Source: Dermanyssus gallinae
Lineage: Eukaryota > Arthropoda > Arachnida > Mesostigmata > Dermanyssidae
DNA length: 64,000 bases
Direction of reading: 5' to 3'
Assembly (NCBI GenBank): GCA_003439945.1
Contig: QVRM01002124.1
Span: 1-64,000, forward strand
The notes under the pieces were generated by a model, which ran no database searches, had not been told where the DNA came from, and worked only from the letters and a program-made list of their open reading frames with translations. Each line of letters begins with the position of its first letter. The first letter of the stretch is position 1. A program made the position numbers and the translations under genes. Of this stretch, positions 22,838-36,439 are shown in pieces.

Positions 22838-25560
22838 GCTGCAGTCATAGTACTGTGTGTGGCTGTCGAGTTTGGAAGTTGACCATTGGCTGACCTAAGT
22901 AGAAAAACGGTTATTCGTATACGCATAGATTCGTATATACATTTCCCCGCAACGTACGTTGCTCTAACTTTTAAACACAACAAAATGTTCCAAGTGCATT
23001 GACTGTGAAAAGAATTGCAAAACACATCGTTACTCTACACATGCTCACCGAGGTAGTTCCACAGAAAATATCACGGTTGTTTGTCAGAATACGCAGTGAA
23101 TGCTCACAAGGGTATGCGTCTTCATGCCGACAAAATCCAGCTGACTCCGCAGCTCCACACCCTATAGATCATACACAGCGAAGAGAGTTCGTCAATTAAG
23201 TAAAGGAACAGGGACAGGTGAACGGAGAGATTCAGAGTTAAGGAGACTCACCTGTGCGTCATGCGACAAAAAGCGTTCAAGCACGAGTCACTGTGCGGAA
23301 TTTGGGCCGAAGGCATCGCAAACAGTCAATAATGAGCGCTATCGGGCATGAAAACCCCGTGTTTATTTTGCCTCGATACCGCTCCTAGCCGCTATTATAT
23401 CTAATAATAATAATAATAATAATTGCCATGTGTTGTTTTTTTTTTTTATTTAAATGTTAGCTATATTTAGAACATGCCGCTGCAATGTGCCCAATATACG
23501 ACTGTAGCAGCGTCTGTCAGCATTTTTAGCTTTGTTTGATTATGAGTAGTGTTGGTTACAACGATAGCACACTATATAAGATACACGTTTAGTAGTTGCA
23601 TTACTAACGGAAAAATTGTATTTATTCGAATGAGACTAATCTGTTGTATTAAATAAGAATATTAAATAGCTAGTACACATTTTCTTCAACAGTTTGTCGT
23701 ACAGCCAACACTTGTTGCTAAAAGGTAAAAAGAAGAAACAATAAAACTTCAATTCCACTAACTTGTACGTGTTTACATTTTAATTGAGTTCCGCGTAATC
23801 CTGCTTAAAAGAAAGAGCCGGTTATGACGAAAAGGTTTTGACCGTAACCAAGGTTAGCAGCGGTAACGCGTTTCGTATAATCCGTAGAAACTCCCAAATG
23901 ATTCTGTCAACCATTTGTGGCGCTAGAGATGTGCTGCTGGTCTGATTTATTGTGAATGGGATGAGTCGGATCGGTCGATGCCCGCTTTCTATTCATGTAG
24001 CGGGTGCATTTCTATTTATTATCCACGATTAGAATGGTCGTCTGCAGGTCTGCAAAATAAGCTACAAATTTTGTTCGTATAGATACAAGAGAATACAGAA
24101 TTAACACATTTGACCGGTGGCGGGACGTTTAGGACTACCTGTATAAAAAAGCACTAGGCCGATCGGAAGGGGTTGGGGGAACTCGTGTTCTGCACCGCCC
24201 AGGTCCTGGCAAAGCACGGCGGCTTTTAGTCGTGCTTCCCTAAGATCGGAACGGCTTCAACCTATTGTGCTTTTATTGCGGCGACGGAATTTGGAAGACC
24301 TCAGGGTAGTGCGGGCCACTTTTGCTTCTAATGGGAACACCGACACCCGTCCCTAACAACGTGGGCTTCCGTGACATCACCAAAAAGATGATGGATTCCT
24401 TTTCCCCTCTTATTCGGAGGGGGGAGGGGCGTCGCAGACTTTTAAGGACATCCTTCTAACAAATAGGGCGGTGAAAACCATTGCGCATCGCGCGACTTTT
24501 CATGGCCCTCGGGGAAAAACCCCGCCAAGAGTAGTAGTACTCCTACCCGTCTCCGATCACTAGAGGCAATACGCAAGCATTCTTCTGCGTACTAAAGACG
24601 ACTGGTCTTTAGTGAGATAGAGCCCCAAACTACCGACTTAGAGATTCATACCTTCTTACGTGTTGCATGCGTACGAGTACTGCATTGTATAATAACTTAT
24701 ATTGGAGAAAAACTAACATATTCTATAAATAAAGCGCGGTAAACAAAAGGCAAACGTACGTGGAGCCGATACGTAATGATTTCTCGCCCTTCTCTCTAAG
24801 CTTGGTATTTGAAGAACTTGTAACTGATTTGAGAACACTCGGATTTGGCTTAAGTCTAGTGCACGCACTGTTTTATTCAGAGACCTCCCCCTCCTAGCGC
24901 CCGGTTCGATGGATTCCTCGCATCTGATTACAATGACTACACACGCACGACCGGATACTCAACACTGTCTGTTTTATTCGCAGTGGGCAGATAAATGTTC
25001 GTCTGCTTTAGGAGGCCCGTCCGGCATCCACCTACTCTAACGACAATAAGGACGTTGACAACGGCGGCGTCGACGAAATATCGGTCTGCGTCCTCAACCG
25101 GTTGTTCCCATCTTGCTCGCTTATGGCTTAGCTGCGCGTCTTTAAAAAGTCATTAGTGTCAGTTCCGCTTCCTGCAGAAAAAGAAGAAGAAGAAGAAAAA
25201 GAGAGCAGAGGAAGGCGAAGAGCGCGCGTCCCAGAGGCGTTGCGTTCAAGTAGTCTACGTCGTCTACGTAGGTAGTGTGTGCTTGTGGCCGGGTAGACAA
25301 CGAGCACGTATGGCGGAATGGGGTACGGGGCGCAGAGGTGTCGTCAAGGAATAGTGTGTCGTATACCGCTTCTATACCCAATTGAGATAGCTAGATAGGT
25401 AGAAGTTGGCTGGGTCGGGACGTAGCCACGTAGGTTAGTAGCTACTCAGCACCACTTTTGTTGAGCCAGCTCGAAGCGTCGTCCTGTATCGTTTGGTTCG
25501 GTCTTTAGCCGCCAACGCTCGTCGTCACCATCGTCACCACCCGCGCGTCGCCCTACCTTG
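22838..25560. other. No gene seen
   Basis: Contains a (TAA)n run at 23402-23423 and a GC-richer segment at about 24120-24640 that looks unlike its AT-rich flanks. I translated that segment in several frames and recognised no protein. It might be a mobile element piece or an RNA-coding stretch, but I cannot name it. Confidence 0.45.
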
Positions 25561-26300
25561 TTTTCTTTGTGCGCCTGCGCTCTTTGTAGTTGTACTACTA
25601 GTAGTAGTAGCAGAAGCAGTAAGGGTACTAGGGGTAGTAGCGTTGTCCTCGTGGGCTCCGAGAAACGAAGGATCTCATCGTGATCGCCCGTCTTCTCGTT
25701 TCGCTACCGCCTTCACTACCGCATCGTCGAAACGTCGAAAGTCAGACGCCCACGAGCGAGTAGGGGCTGGCGGCAGCATGGTTGCTATGGTGGCCGTGGC
25801 AGCCCCGTAGAAGTAACTGTAGGAATAGTAGCAATCTTAGCTTTGTAGTAGTAGTAGTAGTAGTAGTAGTAATAGTAATAGTACTAGTTAGTAGTAGTAA
25901 GCCTCATCGTTGGGACCGTCGTCGTTGTTATTGTCGGCTCCCTGGCCGTCGTTACCACTGGCTGTAGAAAACTTACGCCCACGTCCGCGCCCACACCGTC
26001 GTCATCATCATCATCAGCAGCAGCATCATCAGAACCAGCTAAACCATTACCATCGTCCATCGTCGCCGACCGACGTCTTTGTGCGTCTTTGTGGGTTCTA
26101 GTGATGCGGCTCACGAACGGCTGCTAGATGCGCTGATGACTTCCTCCAGAAGTCTAAGAACGAACGGCAGAAAGCTAACATACTTACAGAGACTGATAGA
26201 GATAGAGAGCGCGCGACAGGTATAGAAAAGCAAACAGACATGCAGACAGACAGACATACGGGCGGACGGACAGATAGACAGATACTACCAACACGTTTTC
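25561..26300. repeat. GTA/TAG and CAT/CAG triplet-rich block
   Basis: Short GTA runs at 25590-25625 and 25843-25905, and CAT/CAG runs at about 25998-26035, create overlapping low-complexity frames. GACA repeats occur near 26225-26285. Confidence 0.6.
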
Positions 26301-26301
26301 G

Positions 26302-27028
26302 TTGTCTTCCTCGTATACCATGACGCTGTCGCCGTCACTCTCCGACTCCGTATATGAACGAGAAGATGGTCTCTCGTTTGTTATGGAAGTGTCGAGTCGT
26401 CTTCGCGTGGGCAACGCTAGTGGTGACAGAGGCGGCGGCGGCTCATTGGACAAAGCGGACCAGCTGGTGGCCTCTAAACCACCATCGATGGACGCCACTC
26501 AGACTACTTCCACCTCGTTCACCGGCGTCATCGGACGGAGTGCGGCTTCATCGGAGAGCAATGCGAGCGGTAGCCGAGCTCGACAGCGAAACCGACAGCA
26601 GGCCGACGGGGAGAGAGAGGTTTGTGGAGTTTCTGTCAGAGGCGGCTGGACAACGGGGGCCGCATTGTACAAGTTGTGTCTTGCTGCTGCTGCTGCTGCT
26701 GCTGAAGCCTCTTGCCATTCGATGCCTGCCTGGTACTCCTGATTGTCGTCGCTGGAGGTTGATCGGGTGCGGATCCTGTTCCATCAACGCACCGCCAAAT
26801 GAAGAATGTCATTCGCTACGATCCGGTCTTTGTCAGCCTCGCCGCTGCCACCGTCCTCGCTATATAGTACTAGCTCCTTTTGGTATGATTGCTGCTTACG
26901 AGGCTGCCATAAATGCAGCTCGTTCCCGCCGCGATACCTGCAAAGATAATTACGTATGCACATACGAAAATGTATGTGCATACGTCGATGCACATACACT
27001 GATAGGCATGCCACGTACGTATGCGTGA
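26302..27028 (+). other. Two overlapping open frames of uncertain status
   Basis: The frames 26302-26742 (146 codons) and 26354-27028 (224 codons) overlap in different phases, and a third frame is open antisense. Composition is Ser/Arg/Leu-rich with a (CTG)n run near 26680-26700 that reads as poly-Ala or poly-Leu. I recognise no domain, no splice signals I could trust, and no homologous pair elsewhere in the window. It might be a spurious frame in GC-rich DNA. I do not call a gene. Confidence 0.2.
26952..26985. repeat. Perfect 14-bp hairpin
   Basis: Arms at 26952-26965 and 26972-26985 pair exactly around a 6-nt loop. The motif TGCATAC/GTATGCA recurs in the next 40 bases. Confidence 0.85.
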
Positions 27029-28617
27029 GATATAGTGTGCGAACATGTGCGCGATTGGCACGATGGCTTTGACTAACCATGCTAGCTGATTCATGTAGCA
27101 CCCCACAGTTAGTTACTACTGGTTCGTCACTCAAAATGAAGCGGCAAAACGTGTGCGTGATTTGCACAGTTCCAATAATTTTTAATGTAAAAATTCTCTA
27201 TTACATGCTCCTTGGATTAGACTCATCGAATTATATTGATATATAGTGTTGCTACAAAACTTTCATTAGTTGAAAGTTAAAAGTTAAAAAAAGTAAAAAA
27301 AAAAGGCCACTCTGCTCAGCGGATCCAGGTAGAGGCGAGCGTGGTTTACAGACGAGAGTAAACAACCTGCTATATTTGTGATATATTCTACAGAGAATTA
27401 ATTCGCACTGAATGTGTCTCAATTCGATACAGCTGTTCGTCGAGGTAAGTCAAGAAAAAATAATACCTACAGTGTCCCCTTTGTTTTTTTTTTTAATAAG
27501 AAAGGGCGAAACAGTTGTCCTAATCTGAACATATGCACGCTCATAGCCTAAACGCGCGTGGCTTTAGAAAGGGCAGCCTTAGACCCGCAAGGACCTCAGT
27601 GAATGTCCCAAAGGCAGAGGTAGCGTTCCCCTCCGTATGTTAAGGGAAAGCTTTTGGCAGAGAATCGTCCCGACCCTACCATCACTGGTGGGAGCGTACA
27701 AGCCGTCGGCTAGTTTCGCCAAGAGGCGTTGGAGGGCCAAAGCCGCCCAATTAGGATTTTAAACCGTCACGCTTAAATTGATGGCGGCAAGGATTGGCGC
27801 CGCGGTTCACGGATCTAAAACTGTGGAAATGACGGGAATGGCGGCGACGAGCCACTAGAATACTATTATATTGCAATCCGCCGCAATGCGGCTAATCGTC
27901 TATGGCGGGACGGACTTACACGGTTTATACAGCTAAAATATCATAATCGTAAATTGTAAAAATAGTATTGTATAGTATAGTAAACGCTTGACGAGTTCGC
28001 ACATATGATGGACGCAGTTTATGAATCGCAATTCGTTTGCGCCCAACTAATAAACACGCTTGCAAAACGACATAATAAGACACTTAAATACCTGCGCTTC
28101 TTTTTAAAGTAGAAACAAAGAGCGTTCGTGTCTGTAAAATTTGATTCCCGGCGATAAAAAACGGATCGCTTTGAACTATCTAGCCCGCATAAGGTCATAG
28201 CCAAAATGGGCCGCCGGGCCTAACATGTTTGCGAATTTAGGTCTTTGCGCTGATAAGATGGTGCCGTATGCCTCGTGGTATTTAATAAATTCCTTTCAAC
28301 AAATGGTGGGGCCCTCCCTGGTGTGCGTGATTGCCCGGGATTCATGGGCAATTCGTTCGCCTATCTAGGCTTTTTCACTCTATATGTTCCGCTATATGTT
28401 CTAAGTGGATGTTTAGCTATACTCCATAATGTTGCTGTTTTATATAGGCATTTTTAACAAAAAATCATTGTGACGGCGTGGAGTGACCAAATAACGAACC
28501 AAGGCGCGCAAAATCATGCACACCAAATCCGCGTCATTTTATAATGCGTTGCGTATTCACTTCTGCCATTTTGAACCCAAAAAATAGACTCCCACACGCG
28601 ATGCATGCTTTTCCACC
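27029..28617. other. No gene seen, possible extension of the Tc1-like relic
   Basis: The stretch from about 27540 to 27920 is GC-rich and unlike its flanks, but none of its frames is recognisable. From about 28280 onward the sequence may hold further decayed transposase (minus strand) belonging to the relic that starts at 28618, but the match is too weak to claim. Confidence 0.4.
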
Positions 28618-28770
28618 TCAACCTGTTAGCCCTAAGAAGTAGTTGTTTACCATGGCAGCCCACACATTCACAGCGAAACGCCTCTGGCGTTCTCCCTTGT
28701 GAGTCATATGCCTGTTAAACACACCGCCTAGTCTAAAGCAAGCTTTATCAGTGAAAAGTACAAGGGCATT
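28618..28770 (-). pseudogene. Tc1/mariner-type DDE transposase fragment
   Basis: Fifty codons with no internal stop, ending at TGA (28618-28620). They carry the catalytic first Asp in FTDK and the conserved N-V-W turn. The family's full length is about 350-450 aa, so only about an eighth survives. It is non-functional. Confidence 0.7.
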
Positions 28771-29050
28771 GGATTGGCTGGATGGGTTCTAGCCGACGAT
28801 GTATGTCCTTCGCAGAAAGCAGAATCACAATCACGGCGGTAGACTTAGTTTCTGTATAGGAGGCCTGGTTGTTTCGCAAGCGCACATTTGGTGCTCTATA
28901 TGTCGGCTAACAACACTACTAGTGTCACTGACTTTAGTAATTTCACTCTAACACCAAAACAAGACTTCCCCCGAGAGAGTCCGTGCACAGCTAGAGAAAC
29001 TGCTTTAACGAAATCTACAATTATCTATATTGCTCTTGAAATGTTTGGTC
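28618..29050 (-). mobile_element. Tc1-like transposon relic with transposase fragment
   Basis: The right part (about 28832-29050) matches the right arm of the foldback element at 32361-33277, over CTTAGTTTCTGT, GCACATT.TGTGCTC and TAGTAATTTCACT. Directly inside, on the minus strand, lies an open stretch from 28770 to 28618 of 50 codons. It includes LFTDKACFRLGGVFNRH and RFAVNVWAAMV. This is the first-aspartate region of Tc1/mariner-superfamily (DDE_3 type) transposases, which read FTDE...F...G..N.HN...W...VNVW. The Asp is kept but the following Glu is Lys. The rest of the transposase and the other arm are not recognisable. It links this inverted-repeat family to a transposase. Confidence 0.75.
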
Positions 29051-32714
<3,664 letters not shown>

Positions 32715-32926
32715 TAACCCTACAACCACTCACAGCGCTCAAAGCGGACATATTCGGCCAATGCGCAATTCATGGCGATCATTTTGGTACCAAACATATG
32801 TCAATGCGAGCTGTGGTTGCGGAGTAATTACGAGTTTTCGGCGGGATGTCCAGATTAAGTGCATGAAAAATGACGCGCTGCGGCTGTCGCGCGACACGTC
32901 GGCGGTAGTGAACGTCGCCACACAGT

Positions 32927-33277
32927 GATTCTAAAGTATTTGGCGTGAACGCTAATGAAGAACTTCATTTTTGGCGAATTTTCTTCTAAGCGACCATGTC
33001 GCGTCTTCTGACCGGCCTTGCATATTCATAGATGGAGCAGAATTTTATCACGAACACGACGGTGTGCTTAGTTTCTGTCTAGGAAGACTGGTTGTCTCGC
33101 AACAGCACATTTTGTGCTCCTATGTCGGGCAAAAACACCAGTGTCACAAATTGTAGTAATTTCACTGTAACTCCGAAACAAGACTTCTCAGAGCACATGT
33201 TCCATTGGAAAAAATATTCGTTTTAACGAGCTCTACAATTTTATGTATCGCTATAAAATTCGTTCAGTCACACCCTG
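32927..33277 (-). repeat. Right arm of foldback element
   Basis: It pairs with the left arm over about 350 bp, so a transcript crossing the element could form a very long hairpin. Confidence 0.9.
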
Positions 33278-33424
<147 letters not shown>

Positions 33425-33426
33425 AT

Positions 33427-33504
33427 CCCGAGACAAATGAGTCGGTAGAGCATAATAGTCGGGGCGGCCCGACTATTATGCTCTACCGACTCATTTGCCT
33501 CGGG
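33427..33504. repeat. 37-bp palindrome with tRNA D-arm-like sequence
   Basis: Arms at 33427-33463 and 33468-33504 match except one base and are separated by 4 nt (GCGG). Each arm contains AGTCGGTAGAGCAT, the sequence around the D-arm and A box of many tRNA genes (lysine tRNAs read CTCAGTCGGTAGAGCAT). There is no T-arm or B box, so this is not a tRNA gene. It could be a pair of inverted tRNA-derived 5' halves. It sits between the TA array and the LINE remnant. Confidence 0.75.
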
Positions 33505-33631
33505 AGACGGAGTCCTAGCTTCGCTTGCCACCAAGCACCCACCTGCTCCGCCGCACTTGGCTTTTCCTGCCCCTCCTGACTCGATGACGCCGCATCAAAC
33601 CTCAGCCTCAGACCGGCCCTATTCAGCCTGG

Positions 33632-35191
33632 GGAACGTGAGCTGGTTAACTCCGTTCAAGTGCCATTCAACGCTTGGTACCTAGACGATGGCACACTTGG
33701 TGGACCGATGGTGGACTTGCTCGACGAGGTGCGCAGAGTCCTTGCTTTCGAGGCAGTCAGTGGTCTGGTGCTGAACACGGCCAAATGCGAGATGTTCGCT
33801 CCGGGGACAGACCCAGACGACCCCTTATTGAGGGCTTTACTCGAGCTGCTACCGGGGTGTAGAGTCGTGGCTGACCACGAAATAAACCTTCTTGGCGCAC
33901 CGGTTCTGCCCTCTGCGTTGCCGGGACAACTCGACCCCTTGATGGACAGATTGTGGGCGATGCAGGAACGTCTTCCGCTTGTTGGAGCTCACCAGGGACT
34001 CTACCTGCTTCGCTCGTCGTTCTCCGCGTGCCGCATCGTACATATTTTACGGTCCATAGACTGCTCAGGCGATTTGAACCATTCGACGACCAGGTGGTGG
34101 AGGCCCTACAGACGGTGCTGAGTCTAAACTTACGACCACGAGAGGTGCGCCAGGCGGCCCTCCCCACGTCCATGGGTGGCCTTGGTCTCCCCTAGGCTCG
34201 ATCCTTGGCGGGCCCGGCCGTGGCTGCCTCGATGCATGCTACGTCGGAAAATGTCCAGCGCCTGCTCCCGCCGGCGGCTCAAGCAATGTTCGAGGCGGCT
34301 CGTGACGATATAGCGACTGGACTCCAAGCTTCATCGCCTGGTCCCGATAGACTAGCCTGCCAGAGGGCCTGGGCCGAGAAGGCCCACGAAGCTTCGCTTA
34401 GTTCGCTGCTTGAAGAATGCGGGGATGACCAGGACAAGGCACGCCTTCTAGCTGTCGCTCGCCCAGGAGCAGGCGACTGGTTGCATGCACTACCCGCTGA
34501 CTCACTGGGTACCCGCCTTGATGACCAATCCACCCGGATATGCGTTGGCCTGAGATTGGGGGCTGATTTGGTTGAGCCACACAGATGCTCTTGTGGCGAG
34601 CCCGTCGGGCGACTTGCCAGACACGGCCTGTCTTGCGCTCACGCAGCGGGCCGGCGCCCAAGACACACTGCCCTCAATGAAATGCTTGCAAGATCGCTGC
34701 GGAGGGCGGGGATTCCCTGCGTCCTGGAACCACCTGGGCTTTCAAGAGACGACGGTAAGCGCCCCGACGGTATGACTTTGATACCCTTCTATAAGGGTTG
34801 TTCCCTGGTGTGGGATGCGACGATGACCGACTCTCTGACCCCTTCCCTTGTTGGTCCCGGCGCGTCCCGCCCGGGGACTGCCGTTTCGCGAGCTGAGACC
34901 TCAAAGATAAGAAAGTATGCGGACCTAAGTTGGGCGCACCACTTTTCGCCATTTGCGTTCGAGACGATGGGTGGCCCTGGGCCCCTCACGGTAACATTGA
35001 TCTCTCGGGTTGGCGACGCGTTACGGCAGGCGACGATGGACAAGAGGGCGCACGCGTTCTTCTCCCAGCGACTGTCCCTGGAGATCCAAAGAGGTAACGC
35101 GACCTCAGTGCTCGGAACTATGAGAGACTGGATGGACCCGGACCTTCGCGCCAGGGGGCGGGCAGGACTTCCTCACGGGCATGAGCAATAG
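33632..35191 (+). pseudogene. LINE ORF: reverse transcriptase end plus PD-(D/E)xK-like endonuclease
   Basis: The first frame (33660-34045 used) has WYLDDGTLGGP with catalytic Asp-Asp at residues 9-10 of that frame, then SGLVLNTAKCEMFAPG. The reading then shifts into the frame of 33953-34195 (LRRFEPFDDQVVEALQTVL, then ALPTSMGGLGLP), meets TAG at 34193-34195, and continues to 35191. In that last part (328 aa from 34205) a CCHC zinc-like set is Cys128, Cys130, His140, Cys144. It is followed by RPDG (Asp188), VWDAT (Asp204) and SKIRKY (Lys234/Lys237), in the order of the R2-type restriction-like endonuclease. The end is AFETMGG (252-257) and QRLSLEIQRGNA (288-299). The 5' RT is missing. High GC in an AT-rich setting. 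Confidence 0.8.
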
Positions 35192-35339
35192 AGCGGCTAC
35201 GGCGCGCAGAAGGAGCAACTAAGTCGACGAGCAGCAACGCCGTGAAGCATTACATATATTCTTCTAAATTATAATATTAAAATAATATACATATTGTATT
35301 ATACGAGAAATAAAATCATGTCCAGTTATTACCCCTATA

Positions 35340-35343
<4 letters not shown>

Positions 35344-35379
<36 letters not shown>
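35344..35379. repeat. (TA)n array at LINE 3' end
   Basis: A 36-bp TA tract where the LINE 3' UTR ends. Confidence 0.93.
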
Positions 35380-35380
<1 letters not shown>

Positions 35381-35433
35381 CATCATTTATATGTTACACA
35401 TATCACAAAGAATTAGATAAGCCAATCTGCCTA

Positions 35434-35802
35434 GCGGGCGTGTATTGCGAATATCACGTGTCCGTTTCGATGAGGCCAGGCCGAGACCACTTTAGAAGCG
35501 TGCCCCCGAACGAAGGCAGCGTTTGCACGTTGTATGTCAAGATTTAGACGTTGTTTGAAAAAGAACGACAACCTGCTCTCATCGGATGATAAGCTGAACA
35601 AAGTGTCGACTTTGCGGATCAGCTGCCGGGTCCGAACGCCAGGAGCATCCAAGCTCTTAAATGGACAGAATTCGTAGAAATGCGCGGTTGATGAGTCTTT
35701 TCTCAACTTGCTCGTCTCTGCAAGCTGGGCTGCATAACCAGCTTCGGATGCGCCGCCACCGACCCTAGAAGGGGCAAAGGAGTCTGTAACGGTTGCATTG
35801 GT
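35434..35802 (-). pseudogene. Antisense fragment of the same endonuclease-type LINE
   Basis: Minus-strand frame running from about 35802 down to 35434. It reads ATVTDSFAPS, then GASEAGYAAQLAETSKLRK, and later FFFKQRLNLDIQRANAAFV. These line up with WDATMTDSLTPS, AETSKIRKY and FFSQRLSLEIQRGNAT of the copy at 34.2-35.2 kb. Only the part from just after the second catalytic Asp to near the C-terminus remains. The AFETMGGPGP motif is degraded to a CPFKSLDAPGV-like string. It is dead. It lies tail-to-tail with the larger copy. Confidence 0.75.
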
Positions 35803-36439
35803 TATATTACGGCATTCATCTCCGGTCTCTGTGTGCTCGAAGTAACGATAAGGGCTCCGGCTAATATTCTAGTTCAGTCTGCACATAAAAACGATACTTC
35901 ACGTTTTGCCTGTTTCAGCAACCACTGGCGTAACTGTATTTGAGATCACTCCCAACAGATTAGATGAACTGGTGCGAACATGTGACTGGTAGTCGCGTAT
36001 CGTCAGACGGCTATAAAGAGACGACTGTCTGTATGTATTTTTTAGTTACGCTTTATTTTAATTGTTAATACATTTTTGTTTTTATTTAGAAACCTTGTTG
36101 ATTAATTTTCATGTGGATTTCCCGTGATGATTCCCCTGTTTGATAACAGTTTTACGTGCCTACTCATTATGAGTAATTATTCTGTAGTAGTAGTAGTAGT
36201 AGTAGTTGTTGTTGATTTGTCATTGTTGCTGCTTTGTTGTGGTTGATGCTGCTATTGTCGTGATTGTTTAGCGTAACCAGGTCTGATTTTTCCTGACTTT
36301 TTTTTATTTATGATGTTGTTGTTGGCCTTGCACCACAGCTGCTCACGTCGATACTGGCCTTATGCTGCCGTAGCATCACTAAAGCTAGTTAGTTGTACGA
36401 CGATGTGCTGCGTCTGCCTCACCCTCTAAACGTTAAGTG
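35803..36439. other. No gene seen
   Basis: Holds a (GTA)n run at about 36185-36207 and TTG-rich DNA. No recognised frame. Confidence 0.5.

Larger units (their letters stand above)
33600..35380 (+). mobile_element. 5'-truncated LINE with restriction-like endonuclease
   Basis: The 3' half of a non-LTR element. It starts within the reverse transcriptase shortly before the catalytic motif and runs through the endonuclease to a 3' UTR and a (TA)n tail at 35344-35379, with AATAAA at about 35309. I recognise the protein pattern from a widespread animal LINE type (WYLDDGTLGG, then AFETxGGPGP, then QRLSLxIQRGNA), but I cannot name the clade. Only one frameshift (near 34045) and one stop (34193-34195) interrupt it. 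Confidence 0.85.

Noticed and set aside
26354..27028. 224-codon frame as a possible host gene
   Set aside because: Low complexity, overlaps another open frame in a different phase, no recognised domain.
33427..33504. A tRNA-Lys gene
   Set aside because: Only a D-arm-like piece is present, duplicated in inverted form; no anticodon or T-arm.
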